A stretch of DNA of 64,000 nucleotides, from the NCBI GenBank assembly GCA_003313425.1, contig NHZP01000013.1:620001-684000 (forward strand), written 5' to 3'. Below are positions 1-10,700 of this stretch, one piece after another. A program made the position numbers and the translations under genes. The notes beneath the pieces were generated by a model, which did not search any database, was not told where the DNA came from, and was given only the letters and a program-made list of their open reading frames with translations. Position 1 is the first letter of the stretch. The number at the start of each line of letters is the position of its first letter. Source of the DNA: Pseudopyrenochaeta lycopersici (Eukaryota > Ascomycota > Dothideomycetes > Pleosporales > Pseudopyrenochaetaceae).

Positions 1-408
1 AGCCAGACAAAGGAGAAGATAGCCAACCTGCAACATGATTCGATGGGTAACAGGGGACATAACCGATCTGAATGCTGGTTCAAAACCTTGGCCGAAAGGC
101 CCCATTTACGATATTGTAAAGTACTCCAGCATATTGATCAGACCCTAGTTAATACTCACCGTAATCTGTGGACTTGCAGAGGTGGTACGCGAATAGGTAG
201 CACGGTCTTGGTGACCAGAAGGAATGAGTGACACCCTCAAGACGGAATCTCTTATGAAGATCGGAATGAGTGACTCTTGTTGATTAGGGCACTGTGTTGT
301 GACATGTTCGAAGTCTGAACAGGCGAGAGAGCAAGGAAAGGGCCAAAACAAAAATACAAAAAGATGCAAAAAGGTATTCTTGCGCTACCAAAAAGATCAA
401 AAAAGAAA
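1..408. other. Intergenic, no gene seen
   Basis: No open frame here resembles a known protein and no RNA gene is visible. The A-rich stretch next to the tRNA (about 395-408) reads as a T-run on the minus strand and fits the RNA polymerase III terminator of that tRNA. Confidence 0.6.
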
Positions 409-504
409 TTCCGACACCGGGAATCGAACCCGGGCCTTGTCGGCACTGTGAGTGAACTAACTCTCGATGAGAGCGACAAATCCTAGCCACTAGACCATAT
501 CGGA
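409..504 (-). tRNA. tRNA-Glu (CTC) with a 24-nt intron
   Basis: Read on the minus strand, the segment folds as a tRNA. The acceptor stem pairs TCCGATA with TGTCGGA. The D-arm/A-box reads GGTCTAGTGGCTAGGAT, and the T-arm carries GGTTCGAATCC. The anticodon stem pairs TGTCG with CGACA around the loop CTCTCAC, giving anticodon CTC. A 24-nt intron (444-467) sits directly after position 37, the usual place for nuclear tRNA introns. Its GAGAG can pair with the anticodon CTCTC, the expected precursor fold. Removing it leaves a 72-nt tRNA. The 3' CCA is not encoded, as expected, and a T-run follows at the 3' end. The role is to deliver glutamate to GAG codons. Confidence 0.93.
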
Positions 505-1225
505 TGACTGATAAAAGGAAGAGATTTTTTATGTATATAAGGTAAGATTTGAAAAAAAATTCTCGATGAATGGACTGACTTCACCCCAAAACAAAGATTC
601 ATGACTTCTCCTTGCTCTGAGGATACCCTCCATCTGGTGTATGGGCCACAAGATGGTGTTTCTTTGTGGTTGCGTGGAAAAGCGGGATAAGATCTCGACT
701 TCTACAAAACTTCCTCGCTTCCTTGATATTGATTCTCTCCTCGTGGTGGCATCATACCTATGCAATAAATTGAATCTTAGTTATATAAACGTCTTATTTT
801 TGATCTCTTGAGTTGGTTAGTCATTATGATGGTGCAGAAAGAGGCCCCTGGGCCTCGGTGAGTCTTGTCAGCCGCTTGTTACAGTCAGAGCGAGTCCTTG
901 GACGCTTATGGCCGACAGTGTGATATCATCTCGTGCTTACGGTAGCGTGAGATGCCCATACATCATTCGGCCAGCTCACCGGCCATCTCGCCTTTTGGAG
1001 ATATCCGAATTACACACCGCGAACCCTCCTTCTCATATTGGATGCTTCATCCGCCCAGGATGCAGTCATGATTGTAACTTACTAGCCATATGGCCTTCTC
1101 CGTTCTTAAGAACACCATATTGTACTTACACATAGACTCTATCGTGCCTAATATTCACCTAGTGCACCTACGTCTCCAAATTTGCATCCATATCTTCAAC
1201 AATCGCCGTGGGCATAACGACGCCC
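505..1225. other. Intergenic, no gene seen
   Basis: This lies between the tRNA and the acetyltransferase. It holds only short open frames without recognisable content. It presumably contains the promoter and 5' UTR of the acetyltransferase gene. Confidence 0.5.
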
Positions 1226-1951
1226 ATGGATCCTCAGTACCAGATCCTCAGTATTTCTAAAGGCTCACCTCGTCTTCTCGATCTCATCACCAAATTCCGA
1301 GATACCAAGCTCGCTGCTCTCCAGACTAGCCCATCAGAATGGATCTACCAGTACCCCTCTGAATCGATTCACCCCCTATCAGTCTGGGAGGCCCGCTTCG
1401 CACGCCAGAATACGATGATAGTATGTGTATTGCTCGAGGATACCAGCCTATCCGTTGAGGATGCGCTTTTGCAAGGTGAATGGGTCGGATTCGCAGTGAT
1501 ACGTGGTCCTCTCACATTGAAGGACTACTATGCTGTGCCGGACATGGAGCAGATAGTCCCGCAGAACCCGTATGATGAGACACGATGGCATTTCTACGAC
1601 TTGTACACCTTTCCGGAGCATCGTGGGCGAGGGATTGCAACAAAACTCGGCGCCGTAGGTATGGCCACAGTCGGGGAATTTACCGCTGCACTCGAGGACA
1701 AGAGTAAGCAAAGGGCTAGAATTAGACTCTTCTGCAACCCAAAGAACACAGCTTTAGTTCATGCATATAAAAAGTTGGGGTTTGAGCAGTCAGGAAGAGT
1801 CACGTTGAGAGAGGGTTTGGAGGCGAACGGCATGGCGGAGAGTATCCCAGCAGAGGACTCAATAAGCGTAGAAGATTTCAAGAGAGTATATGATACGAGA
1901 ATTGGGATTGCTATGGAGAGAGTCGTTGATTTTTCGTACAAACTTCCATGA
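1226..1951 (+). CDS. GNAT-family N-acetyltransferase
   Basis: Single-exon gene of 241 residues. The frame is open back to 1208, but that codon is GTG; the first ATG is at 1226 and I use it. The C-terminal half has GNAT landmarks: a motif A loop HRGRGIA (residues about 132-138), which binds the acetyl-CoA pyrophosphate, and a motif B segment NPKNTALVHAYKKLGF (about 171-186). A beta strand HFYDLYTFP precedes motif A. GNAT enzymes move acetyl from acetyl-CoA to an amine; the substrate cannot be read from the sequence. The gene stands alone between RNA genes, so context adds nothing. It looks intact, and no signal peptide or membrane segment is seen. Confidence 0.85.
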   Translation: MDPQYQILSISKGSPRLLDLITKFRDTKLAALQTSPSEWIYQYPSESIHPLSVWEARFARQNTMIVCVLLEDTSLSVEDALLQGEWVGFAVIRGPLTLKDYYAVPDMEQIVPQNPYDETRWHFYDLYTFPEHRGRGIATKLGAVGMATVGEFTAALEDKSKQRARIRLFCNPKNTALVHAYKKLGFEQSGRVTLREGLEANGMAESIPAEDSISVEDFKRVYDTRIGIAMERVVDFSYKLP

Positions 1952-3151
1952 ATTGGCATGAGCTATGCGCTTGCATAAAGAGCAAATAACCATCCCCGTG
2001 GTTACACATCAATACAACCAATCACATGTCATAACTACAAAAAGTACCTTTACCTTGCTATATATCAACACGAAATTGCGAATTCCAGGCGAGTGTTGCC
2101 GCTCCGGAGAAGCAATACCTGCTTGGCAGATATGGTCTGGAGGTTCTAAAGCCCTCCAGAACCTCGTGTCACCACGCTATCATAGCCTTTGTGAGCCCTA
2201 AGAAGCATGATCATGATGTCTGCCCTCGAGTTGCATATCCTGTCTGCGTCGTATGTGGTTGCGAAAATTGCAGAGGTGGTCCGTTTGATATCAAGGCTAC
2301 TGGCATCCCACTTTATCGGAACATAGACATCGAACTTATCTGAGCCTTCGGTGAATGGGAGGACAATGTGTTGTCCACCTGGGAGGCTCGTACCGTACGC
2401 ATAATCAGATCTTATCAGATCTATTACATGGAATCGTGCCAAGTATGCCGTGATTTCTAGGTACGGCGAGATATGTGAAGACAATATGCTACTAATTTCT
2501 TGTTCGTTATCTTCTTTTAAGTTTATCAAGCTGTCTTCTGAAAGAAGGTATTAATCTTCTTGTTTGCGCGAAACAAAAGACGGGACCAGCTAGGGAAGCC
2601 TGTTCGTCTAGTAGCCGGTTTCGGGTACCACCAAAACATGTATAAACAAGATTTGTAAAGTTTTGATGGCTGCAGAGGTCGAAAGTACGCCCCAAACGCT
2701 ATCTTTCGGCTGGACTCCCGTACGCATAAGTTGTAAGGGTTTAGTCTTAGACCACTAGACCACCCAACCAACCCTAAAAAAGGTACAATAACTAGCCAGT
2801 TGTTAGTTATCTAGGATAGTATATATACTAAGCTTTAGGGCTATTCCTTACATAAGTGTGCATGTGTAGCTTTGACTGTTTCCCATCAAAGCGGATGCGA
2901 AGAGCAAACTTGCAACGTTACTGACTGCTGATGTGACGTATGTATATTTCACTAATCCTAAGAATGAAAATAAGTGGAATTAGGATACAACTGGTAGATC
3001 TAGTTAAGTGTTCTGCACTTGATGTCCGCTGATACGAATGAGAGAATGGTTCCAACATGCCCATATTGTCTATTTATATCATGTGCGAGACGATCTCCGG
3101 GACGGAAATTGATTCGTATTGAGTTTCTTGCAGTTCAAAAATGAAGAAAAA
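1952..3151. other. Intergenic with weak open frames
   Basis: The minus strand has an open frame of about 127 codons (2146-2529, TTG rather than ATG at its head). Its amino-acid composition looks protein-like, but it matches no family I recognise and no start exon could be joined convincingly; it may be a gene remnant. A tRNA-like remnant lies at about 2690-2770. Nothing else is supported. Confidence 0.4.
2690..2770 (-). pseudogene. Degenerate tRNA-like sequence (tRNA pseudogene or SINE head)
   Basis: On the minus strand an A-box-like segment TGGTCTAGTGGTCTAAGAC is followed about 40 nt later by a B-box-like GTACGGGAGTCC. That is roughly the spacing of tRNA internal promoters. The acceptor strands do not pair, the T-loop is altered, and no anticodon loop with U33 forms. 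I infer a decayed tRNA or the tRNA-derived head of a short interspersed element. Confidence 0.3.
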
Positions 3152-3270
3152 ACATACAACAGCGGGGATTCGCCAGTGGTCACCCACCTGACTACTAATC
3201 CGCCGGTATCTTGCTTAAGTACCGCTGAGCGAACGGGAAGCGCTGTTCACAAGATCCTATGGTCGTATGT
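3152..3270 (-). rRNA. 5S ribosomal RNA gene (dispersed copy)
   Basis: The minus strand begins ACATACGACCATAGG and ends GCTGTTGTATGT over 119 nt, the normal 5S length. Terminal helix I pairs ACATACGAC with GTTGTATGT, with one G-U pair. Helix II pairs ATCTTG with CAAGAT. The conserved blocks CTTCCCGT-CGCTCAG, GTACTTAAGC, TTAGTAGT, GGTGGGTGACCAC and GCGAATCCC follow in order. A six-T terminator follows immediately (3146-3151 on the plus strand). Dispersed single 5S genes are usual in filamentous ascomycetes. It looks intact, though I cannot tell whether it is expressed. Confidence 0.93.
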
Positions 3271-5640
3271 GGAAGAAACGTTCTTTTGCATAATTATAAA
3301 GTCGTACATGTACACGGGCTCGATGGTGAAGTGAAGGGGACATCTTGCCGTCATGACCTTCAGCATGGCTGGCCAGTCACGGAGAACAGTGAGCCCGGAT
3401 GAAATCAATATGAGTTATAGGTTCGGCCATTCTTGTCTAGAGATGGTAATCTGTGGTTGTAAGTAGCGTGCATGATGTTTACCGGGATAGTCGACATGGG
3501 TAGACGACGTGGGTCGACAATGTCAGATAATGACGCATCCTTCGGATGCGCCCCGTTCCTGCCGAAGTCCCGACATCCAGAACTTGGGGATAGATCTGGC
3601 GATTGCATTTACATTATGGGACCGAGCAATCATACAGGGCGGACGTGCAAAGGGAAAAGAATGTTGAATGTGTGGCGAAATGCCTACAGATTAGCTGCAT
3701 TAGTCAATTTCGTCTGAATGTTTTTGAACTCCGTTGTTGAACGAGGGCTTGTTCCAAACTTATTCTTTTCACGGGAATTAAGTTGACAGGACGGTGGTAA
3801 ATCTTCCATGCTCTTGTGACCAGTCCACAGACTGGAAAGATCTGTCCACCCATTGAAGGCCGTACTATGAAGGACAGAGAGGAGTGAGCCCGGAGGTTGC
3901 TGGAAATGGGGACCAGATGGTTTGGCCGCCTGCTTCTTTCTATTTGGCGGAAGCGCTACGGAGATGAGATATACGAGCGGTATCCGCGTTCATGGTCGCA
4001 CATGTGAGCAGGCTACCCATTCTGCCGGTAAAAATGAGGAGTGGCATAACCTCCGCATCGGGCCGTCACCGTGAGCGTAGCGTAGCCGACTCAGTGTCCA
4101 TTTAGCACCACAACCAGGACTTCCCCATGTTGTTCAGGCTGTTTCGCATTCCATTCTGAAGCGATCGACAGGCGGGATTGAATATAGTATAGCAGGCGAA
4201 GTTATATACAGGAAAGTGCACCCTTGAGCGAGGAAGTGCGGTATACCCGTTGCTCTGGGGAATATGTTAATGTGTACTTCAAGGAAGTCTCATGTCGGGC
4301 CTTGACTGACAGCTGAACAAGCGTGTCACAGAGAACATGTTGCTCTTGAAAATGGCTCTGCCCGCAATGGTCAGTCAAGGTACCTCATGGTTGAACGTTA
4401 GATTCGGCCGGATTAACTTTCTATTCACTCACCCCTAAACATGCATGGGGTGATATGTCTATAGTCACGTGCATTTCGCAATACCTGACGGGAACGGCTA
4501 GACGATCTGTGGAATACGTGACTAAGATTGGCCAGAGATTGTAAGCTAATGGCGGTTGTGGAAGTCGCGTTAGCGGGTCAGTAAAGCTCAAGCTTTGGAT
4601 CAAGGGTCCGGGTCGCTAAAGTTTGCCGATTATAGTAAGGCTGTCTTTCGTAGTCGCCGTTCACTCAAGCCGTTAAGTGCCCAATGCTGAACCGTCGCTC
4701 GTGGAAGCCACATCCTCAAAAACATGGACCCCTGCGTTCCTATGTATGGGTGGAGCCATCACGCAAAATAAGCCTTCCTTTTGGTTGTTGTTTGCTGCAT
4801 AGCATGTCAGTTGTTGCCGATTAGTATTTGTGACGACCTGGATAGAGTAGCCGCATGGGGTTCGGACACACCAGAGCCGACCTGCAAGCCCGCAATTATT
4901 TATCCTCGACCCACGGTGTCAGGGATATTAAGTGGTTCCCCCTCCTTGGTATTCCTCGTAGGGAGCGGTCGTGTTCGGGAGGTACCGGTGACTCGGACAC
5001 TGGAATACTTTTGGATCAGGTTCAGCCACTTGGGGAAGTGCAGTATCTCTTGGGTCCGGAACGTCGCAGGAGCTTTGCGGAAAGCCAATCCCTGCATACG
5101 TCTCACTGCCCTGTGGAAGCATTACAGCGAGTGTCATGGCATTCCTATCTCTTCTGTTATGCTGGATTTGGGCACGTTGAGTGCAGTCGTCTTTTTATGA
5201 CAGCATGTAACTATTGAAGCACATGAGGATTCAGATAGTGGGTCACTCTTGGCGGTTCCATGATTTCGCACCGATTAGGCTGGCAGATGACCAAAGAAAA
5301 GGTGACCTTGCTAGCACAGTTTCTGGTCCATAAACAGCAACGTCAATCAAGATCAATGTCCCTACCCCGCGAACATATGAGTGGTTTATTTTGGCCCCGC
5401 GCCTAGTTGTCGGCAGGGTGCTTGAATGCCTCGTGGGGACAGCATGCGGCTACCGCATTAGTGTTGATGGGTGAGGCTGCTGGTTCTTTGGGTTCGTGGC
5501 GCTCTAGCGACATGCAGAACCACCACGTTTGGGAGATGAAGTGCGCATTGGGGCGACACTCAATATAAAATAGGGGCCTGGGTGGTATGGGGGTTCGGAC
5601 AATGGCGATGTGCTTGCGATGCTGGGCTGCGTATAGCTAA
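3271..5640. other. Gene-poor segment, nothing assignable
   Basis: No open frame resembles a known family. The longest (about 4781-5200 from TTG, and 4855-5217 from ATG) overlap in different frames and look random. An inverted repeat with 11-bp arms lies at 4300-4310 and 4370-4380. The segment could be old, decayed repeat DNA, but no transposase or reverse-transcriptase motif is visible. Confidence 0.4.
4300..4380. repeat. Inverted repeat, 11-bp arms
   Basis: CCTTGACTGAC at 4300-4310 is matched exactly by its reverse complement GTCAGTCAAGG at 4370-4380, with a 59-nt spacer. No flanking target-site duplication is obvious. It could be a terminal-repeat remnant or chance. Confidence 0.4.
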
Positions 5641-7130
5641 CTAGCCTCTACATTCGCATGGGAAGAATAGAGAGAGTCGCGGTAAAGATGGCGACATGAT
5701 GTCCGTCGGAGTGGAATCGTCTGCAGGTCCAAGTAGCCCCGGGTCGCCAGGCGACGGCGCGTGTTATGGGTTTAAGGGTGTCATAATCATCAGGCAGATG
5801 CCCCCAGTTGCCGGGTCCACGCGATACCCGGGCGAAAATCATATCAGGATGCACCTAAGCGGCGGCAAGAGCGCGGGACCGCACGGCTGGCAAGAGGTGC
5901 TAGAGGTGGTCAGTTGGAGGGCCGAGTCCAGCTTGGTGTGGGCCAGCCACCGGCGCAAGTGACAGTTCAATGACACTTTTGTTGCTGGCGACGGACAGGG
6001 CAGTGACGTGAATGACCCCTGAGATGCGTGGTGAATCAAGCAAGTTAAGGCACAGGTCGGAGGGATGCTCCGGTAGGCTGGTTGACAGCATGGGTCGATG
6101 GCGGATGGAGAGTCAGCTCGTTGGCCAGGGCCAGGGCCGAGGGCGAGGCATGGCACGACGCCATCAGTCGATCGGCGCCATGCCTCTCTGGGCGAGGCTC
6201 TATTGGGAGAGAGAGCCAAGTATCAGATGCAGCTTGCGGTGTGGAGGAGCAGGCCATCGTGGCGACCAGCTCAGCGGTTGCTGGAAGGGACAATTTGCGG
6301 CTGGATTGCATGTATTGGCCAGGGTGGGCAGGCAGAGGTTCAGCTGCCGGTCTTGACGCTCAGCGCATGCGTGAGGGTAATGTGTCCATGTCAAGGGCAG
6401 GCAGCGTTTCGTGCGTAGCACAGGGTAATAAGGTTCGCCATGGGCCAGCTGCTCCCGAGTCCCACGTCCCACGTCCCACCTGGCTCGCAGGCAACATGTC
6501 GTTCTGCGCGCGGTGAGCGTGCAGTCGAGGCTGCTGCTGACAGCCGCCCAGGCGCCAGGCAGCGCTCGCGGCGAGGGTGGAGCTGCTGCCAGTCTGTCTC
6601 CCAACGCAATTTTTTGATAGTGCGCAAAACCTCGGCGCGGGCAGGCACGCCCAGCAGGGAGCCTGCCGAAGCCGGCATCAGGAGCGTCGTGGTTAGCCTC
6701 GCCCACTGCAGCCCGCCGTCCGTCACCCAACGCTCGCAACCACGCAACCACACAGCATCGCCAACTCACCCTGTCACGCTGCTATTCTGGGCAGATTGGC
6801 CTCGAAGCCACGTCCCAGACATCGCATCATACCCCTCTCATTAGTCCGCCCGCCCAGCCATCCATGATCCCTGGGGCGCTCACAGACCACAGCCGCCATT
6901 TTCACCTCTGTGCCTGCGGCGCGGTCCTCTCCACAGTCCGAGCGTCAGCCCTCTTCACCCTGGTCCAAGTGGCACGCACCTCGATCGAACCTCGCACTCC
7001 CGCTGCCGAATAGAAACATGAATTTCCTGCGCTGCTCCCCATCACCTCGACCGTCCGTGTCTGCGCCTGCTGCCTCTGCATCAGAGGCCAATTGCCCATT
7101 CTGATTCAAGTCCCATGTACCTTGCTCCAC
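5641..7130. other. GC-rich non-coding block upstream of the Zn2Cys6 gene
   Basis: This block is richer in G and C than its surroundings. It has low-complexity patches such as GGCCAGGGCCGAGGGCGAGG near 6130 and three CCCACGT-type units near 6460-6480. Open frames up to about 190 codons occur on both strands, but they are composition artefacts with no recognisable domain. It probably belongs to the extended promoter of the downstream regulator. Confidence 0.4.
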
Positions 7131-7789
7131 CTGAGAGAAGTATAGTCTCCATTCCAGCCTAGCCCATCCATCACTCGTCCTGCCCTCTGCACGCCTGCTG
7201 TAGCCCTTTTTTGGGTGTGCCATCGTTTTACGTACATCCTTTCCGTCTTGACTCTCAGCGGAGGGCTTGCCGCCTGCTCCCTTCTGGCTCCCCCAGCGGC
7301 CTTTACACCTGGTGCGTGCTTTGCTCGTCAGTATAACTAACCCATCAGCCCATTCTCCACATGGCTCCCGAGGGCTTGGTCGATTAACCTCCTTGTGCAT
7401 CCTCGCTCCTGTCCTGCTCGAGCACTGCACACTGCCACTGCTCCGAGGAACACACTGTAGCCTCTTGCCCTCCCAAAAGTTGACCTACAGCCTCGACTGC
7501 TTGGGACCTTGGAGCCCCGCAGCATTCACGTACGAGAGATCGCCCGTTTCTGGTACGCCAATCACTCTTGGCTCCGCTGCACCCGCTAGGAAGCGGACCA
7601 ACATCGTTCCGCCTGATCTTGTCTTGCCCGCCGTCAACATCAAGCATCTGCCCAGGTATGGCTTCTTATCTCTTACACCACCCCACTCAGCCTCTTGGTC
7701 AGATTTTCCCTCTCTTGCCATCCATACTAAAACTTTCCGCCAAAGGCCAACGTCACCTTTCGCACTCACCACATCTCAACTCTTGAGAG
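7131..7789 (+). promoter_or_regulatory. CT-rich promoter/5' leader with an upstream ORF
   Basis: The coding strand is strongly pyrimidine-rich, typical of promoters and leaders of fungal genes. It contains upstream ATGs: a short one at about 7361 (nine-codon frame) and one at 7658 that opens a 42-codon frame ending with TGA at 7784-7786, only 3 nt before the main ATG at 7790. The ATG at 7658 lies inside a GTATGG that could be a leader-intron donor, so the uORF may be spliced out in some transcripts. Confidence 0.45.
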
Positions 7790-10700
7790 ATGGCGAACGC
7801 TCGGTCTGCGTCGCCATCAGGGGGTGCGGGCGATGTCTCACCAACCGGCGGGACTGGGTCTGCGGTAAATCCCAAGATGAGGAAGAGGACCAAAACTGGC
7901 TGCCTGACCTGCCGAAAACGCCGCATAAAGTGCGGTGAGGAGCGCCCTACTTGTGGGAATTGCATCAAGTCTAAACGCCAATGCGAGGGTTACAATCAGC
8001 GAGTTGTCTTCAAGCCTCCCATCGGAGATTGGCCAAATCATCCCGGAGTGGTCAGCACAATACAGTATCATACGTCGATGCTACCTGGCACCCGAAATCA
8101 GCCGTATCGACCACCTCAGACAACTACTCAGGCGCAGGACAACACACTGACTTCGATCCAACCTCGACCGCTGACCAATTACGATTTTTCAAGTATTGAT
8201 CCCAATTCCAGCGTCGGGTCATCAAATGTCCACCAAGTGCTGGTTGGAGGTGGTCACGGCTATGCACACGAATCCAGCTATCATCAGCCTCTTCAATCAC
8301 CGCTGCATCAACAACCGTTGCAATCGCCTCATCATCAAACACACATTTCAACAAGCACCTCATCTTATTTTCCACAGCCCTCACCTGTCCATCAAAGCCC
8401 CTCAGCAAGATTCAATCATGACCCAAATACTGGTTATCAAGGGAATCTGCCGTACACTCAAGGTCAAGCTTACCCTTCGGTTTCCGCCGCATACGACAAT
8501 CGCCTCGAGTCAAAGCCCAGCATCTCTCAAACTATACCACAGCAGTCGCTCTACCAGCAATCGTATCAGTCAAATACCCAGCCAGAAGCCGAAAGAAATT
8601 ATCATTCGCAAAGTGTTTCCCCACGGAGTGATCAGTACTCTCAATACCCGGATGCGCGACCAGCACCACATCGATATAGCAGTCAACCACAAGTTCCCAC
8701 TCATACACTGCGAAATGGCTCAGTGGATATGAGCCAAGCGGGACCTTACAGTAACCCTGCTGCCGTTTCTCATGCTGACTTTAGCCATTCAAGCTATCAA
8801 CCTGTCCAGATACCCATTCATGATATGACTTCGGATGTAAAATATATGCCACAACCTGTTCTCGGTATGTCTCGTGTCTAGTTACATACCTCATATACCC
8901 CAATGACTATTATTATCTTCTTTCTTGTGTCTACTTTTAAAAACGTCGACTCCTTGTCAATCTCGTGCATGTCCCTTGTCATAAATGTCGTGCAGACGCA
9001 ATATCATGACTGCATATTTCATCCCACTCAAAAAACGTGGTGGCGTCCCTAGCGCGCCATGGTGAATACGAATTGATAGCTAACTGTGTCTATCGTTCCA
9101 GAACAACCCATCGCCGTGTCTCAAGCACAACAAAGTCAGCCACAACTACTTCTGAGCGGATTTGGCGGCGACGATCATGTCAGTCCTACGCAAGTGCTCG
9201 ACGAGGCCGCAGTCGAGAATGAGGATGACGACTATTGGGACGTACACTCCGACGAAGAGATGGTTGACATTGATACTGGAAACGACGAAGACGCACTGCT
9301 TGCAAGCAACGACTTCAATAATATCCGACGCCTACACTTCGAGAACTTCAACGAGCTCGGAATCCGGCGATATGACGCTTTTCTCTACGATGGTCTGTTG
9401 ACACAGTACAGGCCAGAGTACGCAGCGAGTCCTTTGAGGAATCCCAAGACGGCTCGTGTCTTCGCACACTACATTCATGTGGTAAGTGATCACCTGGCGT
9501 CTTGAGTTTTTCGGTTGGAACATGGTTACACGAGGCTATTTACGCAAATGTCGCTATGATGTGCATCATTCTCACGTCTGTTTTGTTCACCAATTGTCTT
9601 CCAGTTGCTAACTTCTTCATCAGACAGGGCCTACCTTGTCAATCTACGAACGAAACCCTAGAAACTCGACCCTCATCTTCGAAGGAGCGACACCTCCAGC
9701 TCAACAAGACATATGGACGTATCTTCTCCCTCTCAGGGCCCTCAGCCATCAAGGGCTATTGCATGCCATGTTGGCGCTTGCAAGTCTGCATATTGCACGC
9801 TTACAAGGTGCTTCGGTCACACCGTCATACAAGCACTATGCATATTCACTTAAGCGCCTCGTTCGCTCCCTTAGCCATCCGAAGAAGCGTCTCTCAATAC
9901 CCACTCTGGCTACATCCATCCTACTAGCTTACTACGAAGTCTGGACCGCTGAGCACACCAAATGGTCTACACATCTCGTCGGTGCAGCAAGACTCATCAC
10001 TGAGTTTGACTTTCGGTCACTCACCCGGGAGGCACGACGTCTGAAAGCTGCACAGACAGCTCAGGAACAACAGTATCCGTATCAGAACCCCGAGATGCTC
10101 ATTGACCAGCGGCAATATGAACAAAGACTGAAAGAGAGTTCCATGATGCCTGATGAAAGTTTGGTTAGCACAATAGTTGGCAAAAAGGTCAGCTACGACG
10201 ACTTCGGGACCGTATTTGAGGAGAACAATGTGAAGGAAGAATTCAAACCCAGTCTGTCGGCGAACCTGGATTTGAAGAGCTTCGAAACGTTCCAAGATCT
10301 ATATTGGACATACGCTAGACAGGACAGTTACCAGAGCATCGTGAGCGGTAACCCACTGATGTAAGTATATATTGAGTCGCAGTCACCGAGAAGATCAATA
10401 GCTAATATCATCCAGCAATGGCTACCGCAAATGGTCCGACTGCCCTCCCCGAGCACCTCTTGGCCGTTCCGATGCTCTTTATGGTTCCCACGACCATATC
10501 ATTCTTCTAATAGGCCGCATAGCAGACTACACTGTACGTGATCGCGAACGTAAGCGCCGACAAGTAGACGCAGATGGCGGATGGAGACCAAGGCCTGGCA
10601 TGCCCGGCTTTGGCAATATGGGGCCGCCACCCCCCATGGGGCCAGGCCAGAACAGCCAACCCCCAACGCCTACTACTCCAATGGGGCCACCACCTCACAT

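Noticed and set aside
6200..6769. 189-codon minus-strand frame in the GC-rich block
   Set aside because: Several long frames overlap here on both strands because stop codons are rare in GC-rich DNA. Composition is Arg/Ala/Cys-skewed and no motif is present.
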